Made by a program: the position numbers and the translations under genes
Notes under the pieces: model-generated
The model's database searches: none
Seen by the model: the letters and a program-made list of their open reading frames with translations, nothing else
What the model was told of the DNA's origin: nothing
Part shown: positions 1-6,517 of the stretch, one piece after another
Numbering within the stretch: the first letter of the stretch is position 1
Layout: every line of letters starts with the position of its first letter
NCBI GenBank assembly: GCA_025869455.1
Contig: JAOZVT010001102.1
Location: 1-30,639, forward strand
Reading direction: 5' to 3'
Length of the DNA stretch: 30,639 bases
From: Prosthecobacter sp.
Lineage (GTDB): Bacteria > Verrucomicrobiota > Verrucomicrobiia > Verrucomicrobiales > Verrucomicrobiaceae

Positions 1-78
1 GCGGCTGGTATAGTCGCGCTGGACAAGAATGTCTGTTCCGAAAGAGGCTGCTTCTGTATCGTTCCAAAGGCTTTGCAT
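1..78 (-). CDS. Probable bifunctional aldolase/short-chain dehydrogenase, N-terminal fragment
   Basis: Only the first 26 codons lie in the window; the reading frame runs off the left edge. The start is an ATG at 78-76 on the minus strand. The visible peptide begins MQSLWNDTEAASFGTDILVQ and continues RDYTSR. It resembles the opening of class II aldolase/short-chain dehydrogenase fusion proteins (rhamnulose-1-phosphate aldolase/alcohol dehydrogenase type), which typically start with SLW-D-EAA-FG-D-L--R-YTSRL. No clear Shine-Dalgarno sequence precedes the start. It follows ureD on the same strand after a gap of about 95 bases in which I see no other feature. The assignment rests on a short peptide and is inference; nothing links it to nitrogen metabolism. 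Confidence 0.5.
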   Translation of the reverse strand, partial: MQSLWNDTEAASFGTDILVQRDYTSR

Positions 79-172
79 GGTCAGGAAAATGAAGCCCCAG
101 ACTTCCGGTGGATAAGCCCTGGCGCAAGGGGATTTTGGTCAAGCCTATGCCTCTTGCACGATCCAGGCTCCA

Positions 173-973
173 TCACAGATGCCGTCCTAAGGTAGGCACC
201 TGCCTCTGCATGCCCCTATAAAGGATGGTTCGAAGCCTCTGCAAGGTGCGCCGCGCACTGAGACTATCCTGACAGAGAACCTTGATAGAAAAGCCACCGG
301 AGCTCAATGGACCATGGCCCAAATACACTTCTGGGGAATTCAGGGCCTCCAGTTCAGCCACAGGCAGTTCCTGCGCCCCCAGGAAAAAACAGCCCAAATA
401 ATGCCCCTGCGGATACAGGCGACGCAGCGAGTCCAGGCTGTGATCTTCTGGAGAAAGCCTGTAACGCTCCCGCGCAGCTAATTTCCCATCCGTCCAGACA
501 TCCATGTCCCAGATCAATTCGGCATACTGAAAGACCTCGCCACTGGCCACACGCCCGGGGCTAAGCCAGTCAAAATAAAGCAATCGCCCGCCAGGAGCTA
601 CGTGCAGTTCCGTTTTCTGCTGATAACGCGCCCCCGCCTGCGGGATGAATGGCTCGGGGTAGAATTCCAAAAAGCCATCCGACTGGACCCTGAAGGTCTG
701 CTTCACCTTCGCCGGACCACCGGAGCGTGAACGATACACCCGACTGGCACTGGGCGTGGTCAATACGAGCGAAGCCCCTGACTCAGCCTCGGCTCTCAGT
801 TCGATGATATCTCCGTCAAAGATACCTGCCGTGGGATTCACCATGTTCACCACCAAAGCCCCAGCGTCTTCATGGGGCTTACTCAAATGCAGCGGGGCAC
901 GGAATGACCGTTCGCGCAGATACGTCTGCCCGGATTCATAACAGGAACCAATAAGATGGAGGTGACCGTTCAA
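173..973 (-). CDS. ureD: Urease accessory protein UreD
   Basis: UreD (UreH) is the scaffold that recruits UreF and UreG to apo-urease during nickel insertion in the cytoplasm. Family features visible are an LRERSFRAPLHLSKP-like opening, a NPTAGIFDGD segment (usually NP-GG---GD), a T-P-A--VYR segment and a YFDWLSPGR segment. I choose the TTG start at 973: it overlaps the ureG stop as TTGA, the usual 4-base coupling, and a GGGAG lies 10 bases upstream. This gives a 266-residue protein. The frame stays open to an upstream TTG at 1000, which would add nine residues. It is the last gene of the minus-strand urease run. The order E-F-G-D, with ureD last, differs from the Klebsiella order D-A-B-C-E-F-G. 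Confidence 0.93.
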   Translation of the reverse strand: MNGHLHLIGSCYESGQTYLRERSFRAPLHLSKPHEDAGALVVNMVNPTAGIFDGDIIELRAEAESGASLVLTTPSASRVYRSRSGGPAKVKQTFRVQSDGFLEFYPEPFIPQAGARYQQKTELHVAPGGRLLYFDWLSPGRVASGEVFQYAELIWDMDVWTDGKLAARERYRLSPEDHSLDSLRRLYPQGHYLGCFFLGAQELPVAELEALNSPEVYLGHGPLSSGGFSIKVLCQDSLSARRTLQRLRTILYRGMQRQVPTLGRHL

Positions 974-1581
974 ACGAAAAGGTACTCCCGTTTCAGCCAA
1001 CCAATCAATTCATCTTTACCCTTCTCTGATTTCATATCCGCAAAGACAAAGGGTTTATCCCCGCGCATGAGCTTGGAATCACGTGCCATAACATCGAGAT
1101 CGGCTCCAACATAAGGCGCGAGGTCAATTTTATTGATGAGCAGCAGATCGCTATTCCGAATCGCTGGCCCACCTTTGCGTGGAATTTTGTCACCCTCGGC
1201 CACATCAATGACGAAAATGAAGACATCCGCGAGCTCAGGGGAATAGGTCGCGGAAAGGTTATCTCCACCGCTTTCAATAAGCAGCAGTTGCAAATCAGGG
1301 TGGCGTTTTTCCAACTCAATCACAGCCGCCATATTCATGCTGATATCATCACGAATGGCCGTGTGCGGACAGCCTCCGGTTTCCACCCCCATCACACGAT
1401 CCGCTGGCAGAATGTTCTGACGCAAAAGGAATTCAGCATCTTCGCGGGTATAAATGTCATTGGTGATGACCGCCAGAGAATACTCGTCTTTCAGCCACTG
1501 GCAGAGGCGCAGGACGCACATGGTTTTGCCGGAGCCCACAGGGCCTCCGATACCGATACGAATAGGACGTGGGTTACTCAT
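970..1581 (-). CDS. ureG: Urease accessory GTPase UreG
   Basis: UreG is the SIMIBI-class GTPase that delivers nickel to urease. The protein (203 residues) opens MSNPRPIRIGIGGPVGSGKT, which contains the P-loop GGPVGSGKT. It also has the conserved nickel-binding Cys-Pro-His motif (GGCPHTAIRDD), the ESGGDNLSATYSPELAD segment and the guanine-specificity NKID motif. The frame extends upstream to 1650, but ATG 1581 is chosen because it overlaps the ureF stop as ATGA and begins at the normal UreG N terminus. There is no histidine-rich N-terminal extension, so nickel storage by UreG itself is not indicated. Confidence 0.97.
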   Translation of the reverse strand: MSNPRPIRIGIGGPVGSGKTMCVLRLCQWLKDEYSLAVITNDIYTREDAEFLLRQNILPADRVMGVETGGCPHTAIRDDISMNMAAVIELEKRHPDLQLLLIESGGDNLSATYSPELADVFIFVIDVAEGDKIPRKGGPAIRNSDLLLINKIDLAPYVGADLDVMARDSKLMRGDKPFVFADMKSEKGKDELIGWLKREYLFV

Positions 1582-2249
1582 GAAATGAAAAGTCGTTCGT
1601 TCGCCCGAGCATGACGCATGGAGGCGATTTCGAGAAGAGGATTGAACCAACCGATGCGTTCAGTGGGTGACTCAACAAGGACATTGATTTGTGGGGCCAA
1701 GATGGCCATGGAGCCGTGAATGATGAACTGACAGCGCTCCTGCCCTAGACGCATCAATTTCATGGCGCTGATGGCGTAACCACTCAGTGTCTGGAGAGAA
1801 AAAGCACAAGCTGCTGCTGCCACAGGCAAACGCCGCAACTCAAGCGCACAGGCGATGAGGTGATGACAAGGAGCGCCACTGGCCGCGTAGGCAGCCAAGG
1901 CCGGATCAGCATCCAGCTTTTGGATCAAAGAGAGTCGTCGCGAACCCAACTGCCGACTGGCCTGACGCAATTCGGCGGCGAGTTTCCAAGCATCCAATTC
2001 CTCATCCAACGCACGCAACCCCGCAGTATCTCCCTGCCCCGCCAAGGCATGAGCTTGGATCAAATAAGGCAGTTCAAAAGCCAGCAAGCTCGGGATGATT
2101 TGATGTTGGAGAAAAGCTTCCAAGTCCTCCGGTTTTTTCACCACGCCACGCTGCACCAATTCCTCAAGCCCCATGGAATGGGCGTAAGCTCCCGAAGGAA
2201 ATTGGGAGTCATTCACCTGCAAAAGCCAAGGAAGCCATTCAGGAAGCAT
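1578..2249 (-). CDS. ureF: Urease accessory protein UreF
   Basis: UreF works with UreD and UreG in the urease maturation complex. The protein (223 residues from ATG 2249) opens MLPEWLPWLLQVNDSQFPSG and continues AYAHSMGLEELV, the classic UreF signature (Q--D---P-G-Y-HS-GLE). The rest is mainly helical and alanine/leucine rich, as expected for the family. The frame extends upstream to 2339, but 2249 is preferred on homology; it lies inside the ureE 3' end, an 11-base overlap. The end overlaps ureG by four bases. The length is normal for the family. Confidence 0.94.
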   Translation of the reverse strand: MLPEWLPWLLQVNDSQFPSGAYAHSMGLEELVQRGVVKKPEDLEAFLQHQIIPSLLAFELPYLIQAHALAGQGDTAGLRALDEELDAWKLAAELRQASRQLGSRRLSLIQKLDADPALAAYAASGAPCHHLIACALELRRLPVAAAACAFSLQTLSGYAISAMKLMRLGQERCQFIIHGSMAILAPQINVLVESPTERIGWFNPLLEIASMRHARANERLFIS

Positions 2250-2670
2250 GGGCAGTGACACGTAAAGGATTAAAGACCACGGTGACCTCCTCAAAGGACC
2301 AGCCCTCGCGTTCAAAAAGTTGGAGTACGGCCACATCATGTGTGATGCGAATCACACCGTCCACCACTTGCACACCCAAATGTAGATTGCCGATCTTCCA
2401 GCCCATGAGAGCAGCTTCATCAGCCGAATTTGGACGCACCTGATAAACCGTCTCCGGCTGCTGCCTAACCACATAATCTGTGGATTCTGTCTGGTGAATC
2501 ACGCAACCATGCTTGAGACGTGTTTCCAGATCAAACCCGAACTCCACCCCATCCGCTGCCACAGCACGCCAGCGCCTTTTGAGAAAAAGACGCCGCTCCA
2601 CAAGAAGCTCGACCTGCTCAGAGACGGGTCGAGAAGAAGATTCAGTGAGCATGTGACGAATTAATATCAT
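2239..2670 (-). CDS. ureE: Urease accessory nickel metallochaperone UreE
   Basis: UreE carries nickel to the UreD/F/G complex. The protein (143 residues) has an N-terminal region of the UreE type with RRWRA near residues 32-36 and the GN-H motif (GNLHLGVQV) near residue 95, whose histidine is the dimer-interface nickel ligand. There is no histidine-rich C-terminal tail: the C terminus is RVTAHAS, so storage capacity for extra nickel is probably small. The ATG at 2670 overlaps the stop of the upstream toxin gene (ATGA), so ureE is now coupled to a toxin-antitoxin pair rather than directly to ureC. An alternative in-frame ATG lies six codons further in. Confidence 0.87.
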   Translation of the reverse strand: MILIRHMLTESSSRPVSEQVELLVERRLFLKRRWRAVAADGVEFGFDLETRLKHGCVIHQTESTDYVVRQQPETVYQVRPNSADEAALMGWKIGNLHLGVQVVDGVIRITHDVAVLQLFEREGWSFEEVTVVFNPLRVTAHAS

Positions 2671-2972
2671 AGAGCACCAAAACGACGTCTGATCTGTTCA
2701 GGGTTTTGTCTCAAATCCAATAAAGCATGAATCACCAAACCTCTCGTTTCCGGCACATAGAATAAACCGTAGTTTCGATTAAAGACTAACACACGACGTA
2801 CTTTCTCTGCGAAGACGATGGCCCCTGCATCAGGGAAGGCTTCCAATAGGCGAACGCTAGCCAAGACTTCTTCATAAAAACGATCTCCAGTGCCTTCCTC
2901 CCAGGTTTCCAGACGTTCGTAGATCGCTTGCACATCAGACTCAGCACCGAGTGTCCACACGGCAGGATTCAT
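2667..2972 (-). CDS. RelE/ParE-family toxin
   Basis: A 101-residue protein of the RelE/ParE plasmid-stabilisation toxin superfamily. It opens MNPAVWTLGAESDVQAIYER with an early helix (AIYERLETWEEGTGDRFYEEV). A VRRVLVFNRNYGLFYVPE strand pair follows, then a C-terminal segment VIHALLDLRQNPEQIRRRF, all typical of the fold. Known relatives act as mRNA interferases or gyrase inhibitors; which applies here cannot be told from sequence. It overlaps its partner antitoxin by four bases upstream and ureE by four bases downstream, so it is embedded in the urease transcript. No frameshift is evident and the gene looks intact. Confidence 0.82.
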   Translation of the reverse strand: MNPAVWTLGAESDVQAIYERLETWEEGTGDRFYEEVLASVRLLEAFPDAGAIVFAEKVRRVLVFNRNYGLFYVPETRGLVIHALLDLRQNPEQIRRRFGAL

Positions 2973-3205
2973 GATTGGCCTGACGCGAGACGTTTTTTAA
3001 GTTTTAGGATACCAGCGGTAACCTCATCGGTCGTTCGCACGGCATTGGGATGGGTCTCGTATTCTGCCAGTCGCTCTTCCAACAAAGAGGACGTCTGCTG
3101 AGAAAGGTGGGTATCCTTAGAAACATCATTCCATATCTCCCAAACTAAACGCAGCTTTTGATCCACGGTTAAAGAGTGGATAGCAGGGATGGTTTCCAGA
3201 ATCAT
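2969..3205 (-). CDS. Addiction-module antitoxin (putative addiction module component family)
   Basis: A 78-residue acidic/helical protein of the 'putative addiction module component' type, commonly paired with RelE/ParE toxins. Features are an early SLTVDQKLRLVWEIWNDV helix and a central LLEERLAEYETHPNA segment, close to the family pattern (L---E-L--L-E-W.....E---R----P). The C terminus is lysine rich (GILKLKKRLASGQS). It lies immediately upstream of and overlaps the toxin (ATGA), the normal antitoxin-first order. It starts 61 bases downstream of the ureC stop, leaving room for an own promoter. Antitoxins of this type usually autorepress with their toxin. Confidence 0.8.
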   Translation of the reverse strand: MILETIPAIHSLTVDQKLRLVWEIWNDVSKDTHLSQQTSSLLEERLAEYETHPNAVRTTDEVTAGILKLKKRLASGQS

Positions 3206-3231
3206 ACCAAATGTTACAGTGATGTGAAGAG

Positions 3232-3255
3232 CAGCTCAATGGTGAAAATGAGCTG
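3232..3255 (-). other. Hairpin downstream of ureC
   Basis: A perfect 7-base inverted repeat (CAGCTCA at 3232-3238, TGAGCTG at 3249-3255) with a 10-base loop, 11 bases past the ureC stop on the minus strand. It is not followed by a T-run in either direction, so it is not a canonical intrinsic terminator. It could be a transcript-processing or stability element at the ureC/toxin-antitoxin junction. Function is inference. Confidence 0.35.
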
Positions 3256-3265
3256 ATTACACAGC

Positions 3266-4987
3266 TTAAAACAAAAAGTATCGTTGCGCCATCGGCAGCA
3301 CGCTGGCGGGTTCGCAACGTAACTCACGTCCATCAGCTTTCACGGTGTAGGTATCCGGGTCCACTTCGATTTTGGGCAGGTAGCTATTCCAAAGCATGTC
3401 ATGCTTGCTCACCTTACGGCAGTTGGTCACAGCGCTGAGGCGTTTATTCACGCCCAAGCTTTTAACAACCCCACTGTGCATGGCCGCTTGGCTGACAAAG
3501 GTCACGCTGGTGCTGAATTTAGCCCGGCCATGCGCGGCAAATTGATGACGATACATCATGGGCTGCGGGGTAGGAATGCTGGCATTCGGATCTCCCATGT
3601 TTGCCATGGCAATCAGGCCACCTTTGAGGATCACCTCAGGTTTCACGCCAAAGAAAGCGGGCTTCCAGACCACCAAGTCAGCCAGTTTTCCAACCTCGAT
3701 GCTGCCGACCTCATGGGAAATCCCATGAGTGATCGCAGGATTGATCGTGTATTTGGCGACATAACGTAAAGCTCGGTAATTGTCTGCGGCATTGTGTTCC
3801 GTGCCTTCCAGTTTACCAAACTGCACCTTCATCTTGTGGGCTGTCTGCCAGGTGCGGGTGATCACCTCACCCAGGCGTCCCATGGCCTGACTGTCGCTGG
3901 ACATCATGGAAATGGCCCCTAAATCATGCAGCAAATCCTCCGCTGCAATCGTCTCTGGGCGGATACGGGATTCAGCAAAAGCCACATCCTCAGGGATTCG
4001 CGAATCCAGGTGATGGCAGACCATGAGCATATCCAAATGTTCATCAATGGTATTGACGGTAAAGGGACGTGTCGGGTTGGTGGAAGAAGGCAGCACATTG
4101 GCCTCACCACAGACACGAATGATATCAGGGGCATGTCCACCGCCAGCTCCTTCAGAGTGGTAGGTATGAATGGTGCGACCTTTGAACGCATTAAGCGTGC
4201 TTTCCACAAAACCCGCCTCATTCAGTGTGTCCGTATGGATCGCCACCTGCACATCCAGTTCATCCGCCACGCCCAAACAGGTATCAATGGCCGCAGGGGT
4301 GGTGCCCCAGTCTTCGTGCAATTTCAGCCCAATGGCCCCAGCGAGAACTTGCTCACGCAAGGGCCCAGGAGAGGAGCAGTTCCCTTTGCCAAGGAAGCCC
4401 AAGTTCATGGGATACTCATCCGCAGCCTCCAGCATGCGATGCATGTTCCAGATCCCAGGCGTGCAAGTGGTGGCATAGGTACCATGCGCAGGTCCGGTGC
4501 CGCCGCCTAACATGGTGGTCACACCACTGGCCAGGGCATGGTCGATCTGCTGCGGGCAAATGAAGTGAATATGCGAATCAATGCCACCTGCCGTGATGAT
4601 GCAGCCCTCTCCAGCAATGACTTCCGTACCTGCGCCGATGACCATATCAATGCCGTCTTGCAACATGGGATTCCCCGCATGCCCAATGCCGACAATGCGA
4701 CCATATTTGATGCCGATGTCGGCTTTAATGACTCCCTGAACGGCATCCAAAATCGTGGCATTGGTGATAACCAAATCCAGGGATTCGGCATCCATGGCCA
4801 AGCATGACTGAGCCATGCCATCCCGGATCACCTTGCCTCCGCCAAATTTGACTTCGTTTCCGTAACCACCCTTTTCGGCGATGAGATCGCGCTCCACCTC
4901 GATAAAGAGTTCCGTATCAGCCAGACGCACCTGATCACCCACCGTGGGGCCGAACATGCTGGCGTGTTGTTTGCGCGTAATCTTCAT
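3266..4987 (-). CDS. ureC: Urease alpha (catalytic) subunit UreC
   Basis: The catalytic nickel subunit, hydrolysing urea to ammonia and carbamate. At 573 residues the length is normal. The active site is complete: nickel ligands H139 and H141 (DSHIH), the carbamylated lysine K222 (GLKLHEDWG) with H224, H251, H277, the flap cysteine-histidine C324-H325 (MVCHHLD) and D365 (SSDSQAMG). Numbering is about five higher than in Klebsiella UreC. The N terminus MKITRKQHASMFGPTVGDQV is typical. Its ATG overlaps the ureB stop (ATGA). It needs UreA and UreB to form the holoenzyme, but ureA lies 20 kb away at 25115-25417. Confidence 0.98.
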   Translation of the reverse strand: MKITRKQHASMFGPTVGDQVRLADTELFIEVERDLIAEKGGYGNEVKFGGGKVIRDGMAQSCLAMDAESLDLVITNATILDAVQGVIKADIGIKYGRIVGIGHAGNPMLQDGIDMVIGAGTEVIAGEGCIITAGGIDSHIHFICPQQIDHALASGVTTMLGGGTGPAHGTYATTCTPGIWNMHRMLEAADEYPMNLGFLGKGNCSSPGPLREQVLAGAIGLKLHEDWGTTPAAIDTCLGVADELDVQVAIHTDTLNEAGFVESTLNAFKGRTIHTYHSEGAGGGHAPDIIRVCGEANVLPSSTNPTRPFTVNTIDEHLDMLMVCHHLDSRIPEDVAFAESRIRPETIAAEDLLHDLGAISMMSSDSQAMGRLGEVITRTWQTAHKMKVQFGKLEGTEHNAADNYRALRYVAKYTINPAITHGISHEVGSIEVGKLADLVVWKPAFFGVKPEVILKGGLIAMANMGDPNASIPTPQPMMYRHQFAAHGRAKFSTSVTFVSQAAMHSGVVKSLGVNKRLSAVTNCRKVSKHDMLWNSYLPKIEVDPDTYTVKADGRELRCEPASVLPMAQRYFLF

Positions 4988-5304
4988 GCGGGGAGAGGTC
5001 CGTTAACAAGGTTGTTGAGGCCATACACCTCGCGTTTTCCGGCGAAGGCCACCACTTCCACTTCACGGGTGTCCCCAGGCTCAAAGCGCACGGCTGTGCC
5101 TGCTGGGATATTCAGACGAAAACCGAGTGATGCCGCTCGGTCAAAGTCCAAGGAGGTATTCACCTCATAGAAATGAAAATGGCTACCGACCTGGATAGGG
5201 CGGTCGCCAGTATTCGCGACGATGAGTGTTTTGGTAGCGAGGCCGACATTGGCATCGAGGTCGCCTGCGCCTTGTGGATGGATGATTTCGCCGGGTATGA
5301 GCAT
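4984..5304 (-). CDS. ureB: Urease beta subunit UreB
   Basis: The small structural beta subunit of bacterial urease. From ATG 5304 it is 106 residues, opening MLIPGEIIHPQGAGDLDANV, with the diagnostic TGDRPIQVGSHFHFYEVN segment and a C-terminal FAGKREVYGLNNLVNG. The frame extends upstream to 5376, adding a hydrophobic stretch; that would remove the standard PGE start and overlaps the putative promoter, so 5304 is preferred. It is the first gene of the left minus-strand run, transcribed divergently from the ABC importer gene at 5468. Normally ureA would lie directly upstream; here the island begins instead. Confidence 0.96.
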   Translation of the reverse strand: MLIPGEIIHPQGAGDLDANVGLATKTLIVANTGDRPIQVGSHFHFYEVNTSLDFDRAASLGFRLNIPAGTAVRFEPGDTREVEVVAFAGKREVYGLNNLVNGPLPA

Positions 5305-5361
5305 TCTTGAACCCAACAAAAGCAGGAACCGTGCAAGCAACCAGGAAAAAGCCCGAAAAAT

Positions 5362-5391
5362 ATTATGATGATTCACCTTGAATCGTATGAA
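5362..5391. promoter_or_regulatory. Candidate operator/promoter in the divergent ureB - ABC importer region
   Basis: The 163-base gap between ureB and the substrate-binding gene holds, read on the minus strand, TTCATACGATT (plus 5391-5381). The same 11 bases occur just upstream of the nikR-like gene at 17820. A second half-site, TCATAA (plus 5368-5363), lies 16 bases beyond the first TCATAC. Between them is a perfect 6-base palindrome (GATTCA-CCT-TGAATC, 5370-5384). CATAAT at 5367-5362 could be a minus-strand -10 box for ureB, so a bound regulator would overlap it. E. coli NikR recognises GTATGA-N16-TCATAC; here the half-sites are in direct rather than inverted orientation. Function is inference. 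Confidence 0.45.
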
Positions 5392-5467
5392 ACGCCAGGA
5401 TGGCAGGTCCCCATTGGCACACCGAATGCTTGGTTAGTCGTGAACTCAGAACCACTCCGAGACACAC

Positions 5468-6442
5468 ATGAAACTAAACTTATTCGCCTGCCTACTCCTC
5501 TGCCTGACGCCTTTCGCCGCGCGATCTGCCGAACCCCTTAAAATTGGTTATTCCGATTGGCCCGGCTGGGTTGCCTGGGAAGTGGCTATCAAAAAAGGCT
5601 GGTTTAAAGAAGCTGGTGTGGATGTCGAATTCGTCTGGATGGATTACGGCAAATCCATGGAAGCCTATGCGGCCGATCAGCTTGACGGCGTAGGCATGAC
5701 CAATGGCGATGCGCTCGTCACAGGAGCCACTGGCAAACCTTCGACGTGCATCATCATCAACGATTACTCGAACGGCAATGACATGATCATCGCCAAACCC
5801 GGAATCGAATCCATCAAGGATCTCAAGGGCAAAACAGTCGGTCTGGAAGAAGGTTTCGTTGACCATCTTCTTCTCCTGAAAGCCTTCGAGCTTAACGGTC
5901 TTTCCGAATCCGATGTCACGATCAAAAACACTCCCACCAACAACACCCCACAGGTCTTGGCCTCAGGTGAAGTGGACGCGATTGGGGCCTGGCAGCCCAG
6001 CTCTGGCCAAGCCCTGAAACTGGTCCCTGGATCGAAAGCCATCTACACGTCCAAAGATGTTCCAGGTCTGATTTATGACTGCCTGTATGTGTCTGAGAAG
6101 AGTCTCAAGGAACACACCGCCGAATGGAAAAAGATCACGGAAGTCTGGTACAAGGTTGTGGACTTCATCTATGACGAAAAGAATCTGGACGAAGCTCTCG
6201 CCATTCTCTCCAGCCGCGTCGGCGTGAAGCCAGAAGAGTATGAACCCTTCCTCATCGGCACCAAGATCCTGAAACCAGCCGAAGCCCTGAAAGCCTGGGA
6301 AAAAGGTGACGGTCTGGACTCCATCTACGGCTCCACCAAAATCGTCGATGACTTCAATGTGAAGTACAAGGTCTATGAAAAGCCCGTCAACATTGAGCCC
6401 TATCTGGACCCAACCCTGACCAAGGAAGTTCTCAGCAAATAA
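5468..6442 (+). CDS. ABC transporter substrate-binding protein, urea-carboxylase-associated type
   Basis: A 324-residue periplasmic binding protein of the NMT1/nitrate-taurine class, in the subfamily found beside urea/guanidine carboxylase genes. It has a typical signal peptide: MKLN, a hydrophobic core LFACLLLCLTPFAA, and probable cleavage after ARSA. The mature protein starts EPLKIGYSDWPGWVAWEVA, with the family's GYSDWPGW motif, and carries KDLKGKTVGLEEGFVDHLLL near residues 115-135. The likely ligand is guanidine, urea or a related guanidino compound; the exact ligand cannot be read from sequence. It is the first gene of the plus-strand island, followed by its permease and ATPase. No strong Shine-Dalgarno sequence precedes the ATG. 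Confidence 0.88.
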   Translation: MKLNLFACLLLCLTPFAARSAEPLKIGYSDWPGWVAWEVAIKKGWFKEAGVDVEFVWMDYGKSMEAYAADQLDGVGMTNGDALVTGATGKPSTCIIINDYSNGNDMIIAKPGIESIKDLKGKTVGLEEGFVDHLLLLKAFELNGLSESDVTIKNTPTNNTPQVLASGEVDAIGAWQPSSGQALKLVPGSKAIYTSKDVPGLIYDCLYVSEKSLKEHTAEWKKITEVWYKVVDFIYDEKNLDEALAILSSRVGVKPEEYEPFLIGTKILKPAEALKAWEKGDGLDSIYGSTKIVDDFNVKYKVYEKPVNIEPYLDPTLTKEVLSK

Positions 6443-6480
6443 GCTGCTGACACGCCTTTTCCTCTCGAATGCAGTCACAG

Positions 6481-6506
6481 AGCGGCTGCGCAGTGCAGCC
6501 GCTTTT
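6481..6506 (+). terminator. Hairpin between binding-protein and permease genes
   Basis: A perfect 9-base stem (AGCGGCTGC at 6481-6489, GCAGCCGCT at 6495-6503) with a 5-base loop GCAGT and a short T-run (6503-6506), placed 12 bases before the permease ATG. The weak T-run suggests partial termination or 3'-end protection rather than full termination. Such hairpins commonly raise binding-protein mRNA above that of the membrane components. Confidence 0.6.
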
Positions 6507-6517
6507 GATCCCCTCTT

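Noticed and set aside
3202..3207. TCATAC at the antitoxin start, and further copies at 4154, 5295, 12455, 14312, 15846, 19462 and 29412 (approximate positions, either strand)
   Set aside because: Single 6-base matches are expected about 15 times by chance in a window this size. These are mostly inside genes and lack the longer TTCATACGATT context.
3926..4510. A long open frame (194 codons) on the plus strand within ureC
   Set aside because: It is antisense to the strongly conserved ureC, has no recognisable product and arises from codon bias of the real gene.
5305..5376. UreB N-terminal extension giving a 130-residue protein
   Set aside because: The extra residues do not match UreB, the conserved start is at 5304, and the extension would run into the putative promoter.
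5305..5467. A possible guanidine-I (ykkC) or mini-ykkC riboswitch upstream of the importer
   Set aside because: I looked here, in 13068-13335 and in 17818-17877 for the conserved ykkC core and for paired ACGR-loop hairpins and saw neither. A covariance-model search (Rfam guanidine riboswitches) would settle it.
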